A program made the position numbers and the translations under genes. This document shows, one piece after another, positions 33,546 to 47,039 of a DNA stretch of 64,000 nt. Origin of the DNA: Eucalyptus grandis (lineage: Eukaryota > Streptophyta > Magnoliopsida > Myrtales > Myrtaceae); contig NC_052619.1 of NCBI RefSeq assembly GCF_016545825.1, forward strand, positions 28,807,803 through 28,871,802, given 5' to 3'. The stretch's first letter is position 1, and each line of letters begins with the position of its first letter. The notes beneath the pieces are model-generated. The model did not search any database and had not been told where the DNA came from. It was given only the letters and a program-made list of their open reading frames with translations.

Positions 33546-35283
33546 TGCGGTTGGGTCTGGGTTGGTCTGGGTTGGACATAGAGTGGTTGCAAGAATGTTT
33601 TATTTCCATGTGATTGATGAAGTAATTTTCTATTTGTTTTTCTATGCAATCCTTTGTCACCATCCGCATTTGAAGTGTGGAAGTGGGGGAAATTTGTTAA
33701 AAAAAAAAGATTTCTATATATTTTAATAGAAGAAAGATGCAAAAACTTGCATCGGTTTTTGCCCTATGACCCAAAAATATACCTCTAGTTTCAAAACTAC
33801 AACTCACGTACCTCGACTACAGCTGGGTTAGGCACATTTCATTTTAAATGTATACGTCAGGAATAACTTTCTTTGTTTATCAGATATGTTGATGCGTGCA
33901 TGTGTTTCAGATAATCGAAGATAAATTTGACCATCTAGATAAAATAAAGTTCCACGATCAAGAACGTGCATGAGGCTCGCACAACTTACAACCTCGGCTT
34001 CACCATCGAAGAATTCCAGCTGCGGCGATGTCCGACCAGGACGACGAAGGACTGAATCACTGACCCAAACGTATTGGGCTTTTAATAGAATTTATTGTAT
34101 CTTAGCAAAATGAAAAATTGATTTTCTCATTAGTAGGAAAGCTAGACCCGGTCCAGAACGTGGCCCAATAGCCTCGTGAGCTGGTCCAACCAACTTATGC
34201 TGGAGAGCAAAGGCACGGCCTTTGGATGAATTCGGTTTCACGTAAAAGGCCCATCTGATTTGAGAAAACCGGATTTGAATTTTCAGAGTATGATTAGTCT
34301 TTTATTTTCTTACGAACTTATCTCGTCAAAGCACAGTAAAATTTCTCTTTATGAAGAAAAGGAGCTATATTCCATCAAAATTGCAAAACGAAGCTTGTCT
34401 CTGTTGGTCTTTCAAACCGCCTCATCTTTGATTTTTTGAGTCGAAAACATCGAAAACAACTACAAATGCCTTCGACATAGACTCTAAATCAGCTTTCTGG
34501 ATAGCTCTTATGGGCCTCGTAACTCCACTAAGATTTCACCTACGACTCCTAATAAGTCCATCGAATCAAGATCATACCCTATTCAAGTCAACGTTCATGA
34601 AATCCCTTTTTTCCTCCAAATTATTTGAAAATCTCAACATCCTGTGATGTTAATTACGGTAGAATGAATGTTTTGTTTAGAGATACTACTACTCATGGAA
34701 AGCACTGCATGCATGCGTGAGATTAAGTGATTATTGGGAGAAGAAATTGGGTAGTTCTAATGTTACACGAGAAAAGTGGAAAGATTGAAAAGGTCATAGG
34801 AGATATGTGCTAATATGATCTTCTTCTTTTTCTTTCTATTTCTTCCTAGGGTAGCTTTTGAAAGTCCAAAAGGTAAGATTGAACTCACTTTTCTAGTTAT
34901 ATATTAGATGATTGGCTAAACTTACTTTCGGAAGAAACATAATTAGAACTAGTAGAAAGGAGATGATATGAGTAGTCGAACCCGGTGCAATTAGCTAAGA
35001 GACTCAAGGGTGTGGTTTAAGCGGGTGACTCGAGATAATTTAAATTTCAGCATGCAAGCCATTTCAATTTTAATCCACTTACTAGAGTTTTTGCCAACGT
35101 TTACTGGACCTCGAATAAGAGAGAGAGGAGGGGGGGCGGGGATCATCATAAGTAGGTAAATTCCGATTCATGAAAATACCATGTTAATCTTCCCAATAGG
35201 TGGCTTAGGGGGAAGGATCATCGTAAGTAGGTAAATTCCGGTTCATGAAATACCATATTAATCTTATAAAACAGGTAAGGCAC

Positions 35284-35585
35284 GAGTCGAGCATTCTCAA
35301 TAGGCGGCTTAGCACTTTGCAACTTGAGAAATCAAACTTGTACAACGTGCCTAATCCATGTTGGTTCCGTGATCAGCCATTCAACTCCGTACCATCGAAA
35401 TGCCCAAAAAATGAGACGCGAGAGATTGGGAAACGAGTCAAGCATTCTCAATAGGCGGTTTAGCACTTTGCAACTTGAGAAATCAAACTTGTACAGTGTG
35501 CCTAATCCATGTTGGTTCCGTGATCAGCCATTCAACTCCGTACCATCGAAATGCCCAAAAAATGAGACGCGATAGATTGGGAAAC
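35284..35585. repeat. 151-bp tandem duplication, two units
   Basis: The unit starting 'gagtcgagcattctcaatag' at 35284 recurs at 35435 ('gagtcaagc...') with only a few differences. The single-copy equivalent lies at about 31890-32060 in copy A, so this arose after the larger duplication. Confidence 0.9.
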
Positions 35586-35950
35586 GAGCTCCGACGCAGA
35601 TTTCCAGGACTCGGTCGGATCGCAGGGCGGCTGCCGTGTGGGCATGTTTGGCAACCAAGCCGAAGGACGCGAGTTTACGCGCACGATGCAATGCATCTCG
35701 TACCGCGGTGCCGTGGTGGGACAAAGTCACGTGGCGTGCGAGAACATTCTGTGGGCTGCAAGATGGGCGGGGAAGTGGGAAGTGGGGGTGGTGGGTGGTC
35801 GAAGTCAACTATATCAGGCGCAGGAGAATCTGCCCCCTCCCCATGCTCCGCCGATCCAGGGCGGCGCCCTCTTCACGTGGATCCGCCGTGCCCTTCCCCC
35901 ACACCTAGTCGGCCCACCTCGGCTGTTGAAGATAGACATGCTCCGAACGA
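35555..35950. other. GC-rich block with G-box, copy B
   Basis: Counterpart of 32030-32420. The G-box CACGTGGC is retained at 35728-35735, together with its surroundings ('gggacaaagt' before and 'gagaacattctgtgggctg' after). Confidence 0.5.
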
Positions 35951-36955
35951 GATCAGCTCGGAGCAATTCGTCTGAAAAAGCATCGATCTTGCTTTTGCCT
36001 TGGTCCCATTGGTGGCAATGTTGAACACATCCTCTCTCTCTCTCTCTCTCTCTCTAACTATTTTACTTTTTTTTCTTCTATATTTTTCTCAATGATGACC
36101 CCCCTTTTCATTTTCAAAGGAAGTTGCTTGTGAAAAAAGAAGAATACTTATTCCCATCTCATGTTTCCAAAGATAAAACTCGACAAATTAGGGTTCTGTG
36201 TTAGCATTTAACGGGACTTCCAAATTGAAAACTACCCAAGGTGGGGATAGCATTGCCCGATTTGTGTGGGTAAGCAATACTCGCACTCTTGATAAAAGTT
36301 GATTGATTTTAACACTAAACCACAATCTGTATTGAGCACATTAGATGATCTACTCACATCTTAAATGTATCGATTCGTGTCAATGAGTCAATTGTGCCTA
36401 TTGTGCCGTAGGACGACTCCAATCTCCTCTCTCTGTGTTTTCACTTTCATTTTGCTTCGTAGCTAAGTAAGCTCTATCGAATATGGCGATTTCAATGCTT
36501 GTCCTTTTGAAACAGTAGTGAAGCCCACGCGTCCGTCTTATAAATATTGACCTTAGAGAACGTGCAAATACGATGATTTTAATTTTTCCACCGACTATCA
36601 GCAACCTTTTGAGTTCAAAACAGATATATTGCCAAGCATAAAGCTGCCATGCATTTTACTTTTTCGGTTCTTCCTCTTTTCTGGTCGACTGCAGCATGCG
36701 TGAGCTCGATTCTCGGGTCTCGTAAACGTCATCTGTACATGATGTTGCATTCGAGCCCAGCTGCTTTTGGGCTTGAACAGACTTAAAAATCCTCTCGTTG
36801 ACCCCATTGACATGATTTTCTATATATATTACATTCGGTTCATGACATAACTTTGAGCAATCATCTTGCGTGCAGGGATAATTAAAGTCGGCCATTGTGG
36901 TTTTCCCTACAAGTATTCAAAAACATGTTATGAGCTAGCAATCGCAATTTGGGAA

Positions 36956-38639
36956 CATAAAACTCTGTCCAGACTATCATTCTATCTACCGAAGTTAGCA
37001 CCTATCCTGTTCATGACCTGGCAGCCATTGTACCCGAACCACGAAACCCTTGGATACCATGAGACTGTACCACCAGATCTCTCGAGATCGTAGGGGCTCC
37101 GCTTGCTTACCCGACGACAAAGGAATCGATCGCCATCGACCATTCCACTCTCGACCCAACCATGCATTGATGGTGGGGGCGTCGCTGCGACCATAATTGA
37201 TACTCAAAAAAGGGAAGTACCGACGTGGTCCATCAGCACATGCATCCGGAAATGGAAGCTCATGAGCTACGCTGGGCTGGAAAACCTCTTCTTTTCTTGG
37301 CCTCCTCATTTATTTTGGCCCCCTCATTTATTGAGTGGTCCCTGCAGATCCAGGCCTTGAGGAGGACAGATCTCGAACGTTGAAGACGAGGTTCGAAGCG
37401 AATCTGGGAGAGAATAAGCAAGAAACAGACACGACGGGGACGTTCGAAATATGCACTAAACTGGGGAAGGCACGGCCCTTCAAACTCGGGAATACGAGGT
37501 GCGTCCGAACGAGCTTGCCCGATAAATCGAGGGGTAAAACAATTAAGATCTTGCGCCGCGTCTTGATAAATGTGAGGCCTCGTGTTCAATCTCACTCAGC
37601 ACAAGGAGTTGGGGCTAGGCCGACGAGGAAATGGTTCCATACGGATTGCTTAATATCCTGCGGATGGCTCGCCGAGTTGAGTTTAGTCTGGTCGCCAAAA
37701 CTGGCTCAAGGAAATCATGTTTACATAGTAATAGGTCTAGTTTTTTTAAGTGGTGTGGAAATTTCCATGACCTTATAAAGTATATCGAGAAACTAGATAT
37801 TTTATTAGTGGGCGAAACATTACATGTTTTGATTAGGCTCATCCCGTTCCCATGCCATGTTTTGAAAATGTTGGACACTTAAAACCCACATAATGCAATC
37901 CGTAAAAATGACACGAAAGAATATATTATTTTGCAGACACACCCTTAGGATGCGTTTGTCTAAGTGAAAGAGTTTTCCATAAATTAATTTTATGGACTTT
38001 CCATGTGTTTTGATTAGCTGAAAATGAGCAATTAATGAAAAATCATTTATGATCAAAGAAATATGCACGCTTAAAGTTAGAAAAATGTATTCTCTAACCT
38101 TGGGGTGTAGTTAATACTCCCTATCGACAAGAAGGCACAAAGGTCCGGGAGCTACCCCGACAAGAGTTGCAAGGGCGCCGCTAGAAGACTTTTATAATTT
38201 GAGCCCATATTTGACCAAAGTTTGAGCTTGAATGCATAAATAACCATTGTGTGTATCTCTTTCTCTTGTAATTAAAAATTGTAATAGAGATGTGCGATGT
38301 GTTAATTATAATGGAATTTTCTGTTGGATGTAGCCCTAGTTTAAGGGTGAACCAAGATAAACTTTATGTCTCAATTTCTCTTTCTCCCCTTTACTCTATA
38401 TTTCGTTGTGTTTGTGAGCAAATCCTAACAATAAGGAGAAAACATTTTTTCATGAAATTTCTCCCATTTGTTTTATTAAAAAAAAAAAAAAACTTTATAT
38501 TGAAGGAAATGGGTTTACCCAAAATTTATTTTCAAGAGAAGCGATTGATTTTCCCTTGTTTGGTTGGGAGAATGAAAATGAAAAGGAAGTACGTTTCCGG
38601 CGTTTGAAAAATTTATGAAGAATCTACAAGAAGGAAAAA
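36956..38639. other. Spacer, with a possible SINE head near 37550-37620
   Basis: The frames (for example 37335-37778, 147 codons) have no family signature. The segment 'gtcttgataaatgtgaggcc' followed by 'gtgttcaatctcac' at about 37560-37595 resembles the pol III promoter head of the SINEs at 7867 and 43165. No tail or target duplication was found. Confidence 0.35.
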
Positions 38640-39330
38640 AGTCCAATTGTAGCATCTCTTTGGGGAAAATGACTTCCCTTTCCCTTAGAGGTGAATTCAT
38701 TCTCCAAAGTTTTAGCTGCCAATTTTGATCTATAGAAAACACTTTCCATTGACAGATTCATTCTCTGGCATCCAAATACTTAAAAGTCTGACAACACTTT
38801 CCTGCAAGTGGTTTTACATCAAACAAATGCACCCTCATTGTAATCCCATACCATGGGTAAGCATAGAAAAAGAAAATAGCATGGGATCTTGTAAAGGTAA
38901 AGTGAGAGACTCTATTAGTGATGATCAACATGGTCCGGCTATTTCGGCCTCAAGATAGGAAACACATCAAGAAACATTTTAAATGTTTAAAAAATTCTTC
39001 AAGTGATATATCTTCTTGAAGCAAAACAAAGTACAGGTAATCTAGCTGTAAAATAGACCCAGCAATAATTGATTGGGTTGAAACCCCTCTGATCAAATGA
39101 AAGCAATACATCTTGGGCGTGCATGGATGATCTGGAATGCTAGGAATCCTAGATCCTGGACGGGAATTTTCACAGTATTTTACAAAGAGGAGCAACTTTT
39201 AAATTCCGCAAAGGGCCAGATGTCTCTTTGTAAAGCCAAGTCGTGCTCCTTTGAACGAGGGTTTTGCATTCTAAAAACAAGGTTGGACATTTGGAGACAC
39301 CTGTTCGTGAGAAACAAAAAGAAAATTATT
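38640..39330. repeat. Second tandem duplication, copy 1
   Basis: Collinear with 39545-40395. Shared landmarks are 'gtgagagactctattagtga', 'caataattgattgggttg', 'catcttgggcgtgcatgga' and 'aaagccaagtcgtgc'. Minus-strand frames in both copies share PDHPCTPKM-like and RCFHLI-like stretches, but no known family was recognised. Confidence 0.85.
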
Positions 39331-39544
39331 ATTTTTCTTTTAATGTTAGGAAATTCCCATATGTAGGGACTAAACGAAACCAAAAACAAAATAAAACAAA
39401 GAAATCACCTCTTCCAAGACCAACTATGTAATCGGATCAAACTGATTGATCTAGTTCTAGAACCAAGTGGGCCGATTCCACAAACTAGGAATTGATCCTA
39501 CCTTGGAACTGATCACCCTTATTAATAATGCATTCATTGGCATA

Positions 39545-40395
39545 ACAATAATAGTATCTCTTTGGGTAAAATGATTTCCCTCTCCAAACAAGAGGGAAAT
39601 TCATTTTCCAAAGTTTTAGCTTGTCAATTTTAACCGATAGGAAATTTTTTTCTATTGATCGATTCATTTTCTAGAGTCCAAATAGTTGAAAAGTTTGAAA
39701 ACATTTTTTTTTTTTTTTTTTTTTGCAAATAGTTTTACGTCAAACAACTACATCCTTTGGGTAATCTCGTACTATAAATAAGCATAAAAAAAAAAAAAAA
39801 AAAAAGACGGGAGTTAAACAGACGATTGATCAAATGAGATTCTAGTCCACTTCTCCAGTATCATGTACAACGATCTAGTGTTAAGTCTCATAAAAAGCAA
39901 AGTGAGAGACTCTATTAGTGACGATCAACATGGTCCAGCTATTTCAGCCTCAAAACGGGAAACAAATCAAGAAACATTTTAAATGGTTAAAAAATGCTTC
40001 AATTGATATATCTTCTTGAAGCACAACCAAGTACATGTCATGGTAATATATATATAAATAAGCATATGCACTTATATAGTAGACATGTACTCTAGCTGTA
40101 AGGTAGACCCAGCAATAATTGATTGGGTTGAAATCCCTCTTTATCAGATGAAAGCAACGCATCTTGGGCGTGCATGGACGATGATGATCTGGAATGTTGG
40201 GAATCCTGGACCTGAGGAAAGGCTTTTTGATTTCGAAAATCAGATATCTCACAGCATTTTACAAAGAGATGAGCGACTTTTAAATTCCGCGAAAGGCCAG
40301 ATGTCTCTTTGTAAAGCCAAGTCGTGCCCCTTTAAACTAGGGTTTTGCATCCCAAAAACAAGGCTGAGACACCCGTTCGCGAGGGGCAAAAAGCA
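39545..40395. repeat. Second tandem duplication, copy 2
   Basis: Longer than copy 1 because of T- and A-runs (about 39704-39724 and 39786-39806) and short insertions with TA repeats near 40045. The order of landmarks is the same as in copy 1. Confidence 0.85.
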
Positions 40396-43159
40396 AAAGG
40401 AATCGCCCATTTGAATATGATGAACAAATCAAATAGTTCTCTCCAGCAATCCCCGTATCTCTAAAGCCAACATGGGAATCAAGGAGATGTACAAAATTCA
40501 TAAAAAAGAGAAGGGAAGAAGTTGAATTCACCCCCAACGTCAGCTAAATCCACTTCCTGGTAGACCCCAGGGTTTGCCCACTTGCTCCCGCAACTTGCCC
40601 ATGAGAAATGGAATTTATTAATCCTCTTGGCTCTTTCGGGTTTCGAGTCTCGCCTGCCACTCGTCGGCCTCATCGGCTCCTGGAGATCCGATCTTTGCTT
40701 GAAATCGAAATCAGTGTTTTTTTTATTATTATTATTATTCGTTTCGTGCGATATCACGAATCGCTTGATTCGATCTACTTTTCCGTCGGAATTTCAGATG
40801 TCATTTTAATGTTAAAAGATCATGAAAAGATTTTATTACGAATCCACGCGTCACTGATCATATATCACGAAAATTTTGCATATGATTAGGAAAATAAATG
40901 GAAGTGCGGAGTCCGTCCACTTTTTGGATGAAGGAATCCAAGAGAAGTCTTGCACTTACATTGAGGCATTCAAGGGGCTTTTCAAGTGATGGTGGTTGTA
41001 ATCTTGGTAAGCTTTGTCATGTTGCAAAGGGACCCAGCTATTGAAAATGGTAGCTAGTTTTCCTATGGACAACTGAAGTTTTCAGACGCCTGATTTTCCC
41101 ATGTGCAATGAAACATCGGAGGAAACATTTCGCGCTGAGGTCATGTTAGCAAGTTAATCCTAAGACATTTGATTACTATACTTAATTTAGAATAATTCAC
41201 TTCACAAAACAAAGATTATGGAAAACTTGAAAACAGTCATTGCATCAGTAACTGCAAAAACTTCTTAATTAGATACTTAGCGGCTGCCCATGGGTACGTT
41301 TTGACTAAATCTAATGAATCGATTTAAGATCGATGCAAAGGACATGGATCATTTTGTGGGGTACCACATCCACAACCACAAAATAAATGGTCGATGACCT
41401 CAAACCCTACTCATAAATCAACCAATCTCTCTCTCTCTCTCTCAAATTGACAAACCATCATAGATGTTGGGGGAAATCTCAAATAGTAGGTCGAGGCTTC
41501 CAGTCTAAAGTTGTCTTGACGGTCAATTATCATGGGGGTCGGAAGATGTAGATGAGAGGAAAATAATGGAGCTAGATCTCCACCATGGAATAATTGCTTA
41601 TGGATGTGCATGTCTCAATTATAGTGCACATGTTAGAGATTTCAACTTTCAAACCACATTGATAAGTTCCCAATCCCCTATTCAATTGAAGTGACGATAC
41701 TCAGTGTATGAACAGAAAATTAAGTCACGTCACTTTATCGCGATATAAAGTTTCATGGCATACATACCCGACATCTAATCCACACTATGACTAACCATTA
41801 AAGAGTCCAACTAAAAGTGAGAGAGAGAGTGCAAATATTTCTATGTTGCTTATATTTGACCTCAAGATTTGACATTTTTAAGACAAGGAAAGGAAAAAAA
41901 GAACCTGAGACCAACACAAGATTAATGCATTGCTAGTATATTTGTCATGGTGAAATTCCAATGACGTATTAAATCTCAACGTCTTTACTCCAATTTTGAT
42001 GTCTCTTTAGCTTCAAAGACATTATCAACTCATATTGCGACATCACATCCATATGCATGTCATATCTTGGACTCGGCAATAATTATATAATTCAGAATTT
42101 CAATATCTTGGACTCAGCAATAATTATATAACTCGGAATTTCATGACCCTCTTGGATTCCCCAAAATTGGCCATGGAAAGAGGCAAAACAAAAAGCCGAA
42201 ACCTCCTCGCAACACAGCCAATAAAGACTCGGCGGAATATTCATCTAATCCAAAAGCAACTAGCAGAGGGAACCTACGCATCTATGCTTATCCAGTACAA
42301 ACCAATGTTTAATTTCCACCAAAATGACCTGGCCAGTTTGCTAGTTTTCTAATCCCAGCACCAAAACAAAAAAAAATAAATTAAATAAAACGCTAATGAG
42401 AACAGCCATGGAAAATGCTTCACAAAGTAGACGCTTACCCAGCTTTTGCTCTCTCCCCTTCTTTAATCATAAGAAAAAAAATAGCAAATCATTGTTATTT
42501 TTTATTATTTTTTTGGGGGGAAGTAGCGTATATTATAAGGTAGGAATGGCATTAAATTATGGATGGTGGGTGCATTAAAATAGAGGGGCGCGACTGCACC
42601 AGGAAGTTTGGGAGCTGTCGCGGTTGGCCAAGTTCAATGAAAGTGAGGCGGTGGTGAATTCCGCGTCACACCTGCCTTCCTCCTCTTCCATGTCTTTGTC
42701 TGCGTAAAATATGAAAGAGCAATCTCTAGGAACCTTCAATATGCTTCCCACTTCCCCTATCCCTCTTTTGTTTAGTAATTGATGCCTTGATAAATGAAAA
42801 GCCATAAGTTCGAGCCATGTGATAGGCGAACCTCTAACCTAATTAGACCTCGAGCATTTATTATCGAATAAGAAGAGGTTTTTCAAGAATTTTGGCTCAT
42901 TGATGGAGTTGTAACGATAGGCTTACATACACGCCAGTAGGTTGAGCAGTTATAATTTGAATCAGTCATGTTCGCGTAGCTACGTTGCTCTCCCGACCTT
43001 GCATTTTCAGTATATTAGAAAAAAAGAAAGAAAAAGGAAGTGATTTTCTTTATCTGTTGATTGTAGCAAATCAACGTAACTCAATTCAAACATTATTTTG
43101 GGGCCAAAAAGATCTCAAGTCCGACTCCCTTAAATGTAGGCAGCAGTGTTAAATCGCAA
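40396..43159. other. Spacer with a possible SINE head near 42780-42830
   Basis: No gene is supported. At 42780-42816 'gatgccttgataaatg' and a perfect B-box GTTCGAGCC (42808-42816) resemble the SINE family head. A (CT)n run lies at about 41429-41443. Other frames lack family features. Confidence 0.4.
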
Positions 43160-43164
43160 AGTTC

Positions 43165-43373
43165 TTTTTTTTTTTTTTGGTGAGGTCCTTTCTTATACTT
43201 ATCTTACAAGCCATTATATATGCTATGTACCGATTGCAAAACCCTGGCCCCTCACTCATACGTCCCCACCTTAATCATATTTTCAAAAAGGTGAAGAATT
43301 GAACTTATCACTTTCCCCTTTACAAGTGAGAAGAGTAGCCATCGTGACAACCCCTAGTGATCAAGATTCTCGG
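43165..43373 (-). mobile_element. tRNA-derived SINE, second copy
   Basis: On the minus strand it reads GTCACGATGGCTACTC (A-box region), then the perfect B-box GTTCAATTC (plus 43296-43304), and ends CCTCACC plus 14 A residues. The head aligns with the SINE at 7867-8080 (CGATGGCT, AAAGGGGAA, GTTCAA in the same spacing). A short direct repeat AGTTC flanks it (43160-43164 and 43374-43378), so the ends are less certain than in the first copy. Confidence 0.6.
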
Positions 43374-43378
43374 AGTTC

Positions 43379-46300
43379 AACTTGCTCATTATCTCAATGA
43401 CAAGTTGTCATCGACAACAAATCCCATCTTTCGATTCCATAAAAAGCCCGCGACTCGATGGCTTTTCGTGTCACTGTAAAGGGATTTAAAGCAGATGGCA
43501 CTCTCTAGTATGGTTCGAGACCAAAACAAGTGGTTAGAAAGAGAGGGTACAAATTGAAGTACCACTTCATCTTCCAACTAAAATTTCCCCCTCACAAAAG
43601 CATAGTTCTCCCCCTCCCCGATTGATTCATTCATCCGATCGGAGGAGCCCCCTAAAATCTAGAAGTGGAAAGCGACCGGACGAAGGGGTGGGAGCCCGGG
43701 CAAGAATCCTGCCCTAGATCGCACCACCGTCGACTCAATCACCAATATAAATAATTTAGTGGGCCCCCCACCCCCAAAAAAAAAAAAAGTTTTAAAAAAA
43801 ATGGAAATGAAAATGAGCCACTTGATTTTTGGGAGGAAGGAAGGGGGTGGGCCCGACAGGAGCAGTGACCACAACGAACGAGCAACAAGTGGGGCGCAAG
43901 CTGAGGTGGCGCTGACAGCGCTCCAACGTGGGGCCCACCCCCACGAATGCGGCGAGGCGCAGCGCATCGCCCCGCGATATTTTCTCTTTTTCTTTTCTTT
44001 TCTTTTCTTTTTATATCCCTCTGCGTAACTTGTGGAAAAAGCCATTTTTAGTGCTAAGTCTCTCTCTCCCTCTCTTTCTCTCTCTCTCCTCTTTTATTTC
44101 CCACTTTAAAAAAAAAAATTAATTTCTTTTTTTTCGTGGGGTTCTCCGGAAAAGAAAAGAGGGGAGGGGGGGATGCAACTTGCGACCTGGAATTGGCGAG
44201 GTGATGGCGTATGTCGTGGTCCCATCTTGTCCCAAGATAAGGGGAGAATAGACGGGGTCTTTCCCTCAGATGGTGGAAAACGCAAAATGTTCCTTTTCTC
44301 TTTCCCCCAGTTTTTTTCTCATTTTTGGTTTGGCTCCACCAAATTTTCTCAGGATCGGCGCATTAAATTCAACTTTTCTTATTTTTTTATCTGGTTCATC
44401 TTTTGTTTGGCTCCACCTAATTTTCATGTATTTTTTTTCCTATGCCTAATATAAATAGGCAAAATCATGTTTCATGTACACGACATATTACGTTTGATGC
44501 AAATACCGGACTTTTTTTTTTGGTAGGTTTTGTCAAATAGATATATTCGAGCAACTTGTGCACTATAGCAAGATCTTTTTGTATCAATTTTAAGGGTATT
44601 ATTTATTTTAGCTTAAGAAAAGGTGCTCTCTTCCTTTTCCTTCAAAATTTTGAAAGAAATACATTGCGAGTCTTGAAAATAGATGAAAAATTCTTAGATA
44701 ATTGGAATTTCTGAAACTTTCGGCGTCGAACGAACGTCAAATTTCGAATGTTATGAACTTCAAGAAAAAAAAATAGATAATCACCGTCTTCATGAAAATG
44801 ATAAAAATTGCTGATTTTCCAAATATTCTCCCAGTCTTTTTGGTAATTCCTCTTTTACCAAATTTACAACAATCAAGTGCGGGAAAAAGCCAAAAAATCG
44901 AATTCTCGAAAACCTAATCCACACTCCCCCATAATGCCAAAACCGACGATGATAAGTGATAAGGGGAGGTGGAGGTGGAGGTGGAGGTGGTGTTTCGTCG
45001 CGCCCATTGGCCGATGGAGACGCTAAAGAGAACCCCAGCCCCACTTCCTCTTCCCCCGACGTTGATTTTTCCCATCCATTTTCACGGCAAAAAAGAAATC
45101 CTCTAAAAAAGAAAAAGGGAAAATATAAAAATAGGAAAATACCTTCTCCCTTCCTCCACGCCTCTTTCCACCCCCTAAAAGCCCCAAAAGCCGTCTCTTA
45201 CCTTACAAGCAGAGAGAGAGAGAGAGAGAGTACAAAGGACAAGTAGTGACCCGACTTTTGTTCTTTCTTCATCTCATCTCGTGTATCTCCAAACTATTCA
45301 ATTTTTCTTTTGAAGGGCATTTCGGATATAGACGTCCTGACTTTTGCGAGGAGGGGAAGCGTCCAGTGAGAAAGGTGTGCTCGAATTTGGACCCACATTC
45401 TTCCACAAAATTTCCTCCATTTTCAACTTTTGACCCCTCCCCGCCCCGAATTGTTTGGAAGCATTCTCCCACGTTCCTCCAATCGCATGGGCGTTGGATG
45501 ACTCTTCTCCACGTATGCATATACATACAAGGTCAAAGGAGACGCCTCCTGAACGATTTTTCAAAAGAATTCATCGATCTGTCCATCCTCCTAACCCCCC
45601 CTCCTAACCCTTGGAGGCGGTGGTGGGCGGATAAGTGGATAAGGGTTTCTTTGGTCGATACGTTTGGCTTTGATTATCTGAAGATTAGTTTACGTGGCGG
45701 ATGAGAAGAGCTCGCGACCGTCTCTCGTCTTTGCATAAAATAAGAATGATGGAATGCGGAAACTTGCGCGTAACTCCACAAACCAAAGAACACAGAGACA
45801 AATAAAGAAAATAAGAAAGAATGCGACTTCGCCCCCATCACTCCGTGTTCAAGAAATCACGTAGAAGTTTCTGGTTGGGGGCCATGGGCAAATAGGGATT
45901 TGATTCAACCGATGTTAATAACTTAATATGTTAAGTGTTTATTTAACTAGCATCCCCTGAGATTGTTCTATTCCTCTTGTACGTTTTGTTCTCCTTAACT
46001 TTCATACCCGACGATTTCGTTTACGATCTGGGGGTTTTTCTTTAGTGGGTTAATTGGAAACCGTGAATCTGGAAGCCGATCGAGTACCGGTTCACGAGTT
46101 CCTCCTTCGTTTGGCCAGAAGCGTTCGATCGGATGTTGTCGGACTATATATCTACCGGGCTTCATGAATTGTGATCGATCTAACTAAAAGGTAGTTGGGT
46201 CATGGTTTTGGTTCGTTGTTGTTGTGACTAGGCATTCTTTTATACGTTTTAGACATCGCCCTCTAATTGAGAGTAATTGATATTGCTCTAGCTAACCCTA

Positions 46301-47039
46301 ATTCCAGAATAAAATTCTAAGAGATTGGAACCCTAAATCGTAATAATATCTAGAAAGCTCGGATTCTTGAAATAGGTAATTATCAAGATATCTGAATAGG
46401 GAGGATCGTCTAATCTTTTGGGTCTTGATGCCCAAATGCTCGGACTTGATTTTTCGTACTATTCGAACTCCGTTAGGCGATGATCCTATAGAGTACCAGT
46501 TTTAGCTTGTGATTGAATTAGTGATAATGATGGATGATTCCACAAGCCTCGCGTTCCTTATCCTCCCCACCAACTTTTACCGTCTTCCGCCACTTCCAAA
46601 GCTTCATGATGATCCCTCCATCTCCATCGGCCGGCGAAGAAAGGAAGGAAAGATCCAAGAAAAGCACCAATCGACTTAAATCAACTGCTTTTATTGGAGT
46701 CACACAGTCATGATCAAGAAAAACCAAAGGAGAAGGAGGAGCAGAAGAAGGAGAAGAAAGAGAAAGCGAGCACCGACAAACTATCATTTTTCTCTCTTTC
46801 TGCTCAAGACTCGGAGAGAGAGAAATCGGGTTTCGCCGGCGACTTACAAAACTTTGCCGGAGAACTACGCCGGCTTGGATTTCCCCACTTAAAAGGAGAA
46901 AACAAAGAAGAAAATTTAACAAAGAGAATCAATTAGCGGAATAATACTCCGAGAGCTAACTCGTGTATGCGCTCGTCAGAAACACCCGAGAAAAAGGAGA
47001 GAGGAAAGAAGAAGGACGACGTCGAAGCTCCCTCTCCGG
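43379..47039. other. Spacer and 3' flank of the LBD gene
   Basis: Contains a poly-A/T tract near 43782, a GGAGGT repeat near 44965-44992 and GA runs near 45211-45230. Open frames at 45246-45704 and 46518-46922 have no domain. The latter lies just past the LBD stop and may be 3' UTR. No other gene is seen. Confidence 0.45.

Larger units (their letters stand above)
33571..36955. repeat. Tandem segmental duplication, copy B
   Basis: Second copy of the unit at 29420-33160, in the same orientation. It lacks the Harbinger-like insertion, but has a private 151-bp internal tandem duplication (35284-35585) and about 280 extra bases near 35985-36270 that include a CT repeat. No gene is recognised. Confidence 0.88.

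Noticed and set aside
37335..37778. 147-codon frame
   Set aside because: No family features, and it overlaps a SINE-like segment.
45246..45704. 152-codon frame starting MTRLLFFLHLISC
   Set aside because: It has a signal-like start but no conserved domain or supporting splice or promoter evidence; left as unassigned.
46518..46922. 134-codon minus-strand frame with a hydrophobic start
   Set aside because: It lies just beyond the LBD stop in CT-rich sequence, has no domain, and is probably 3' UTR.
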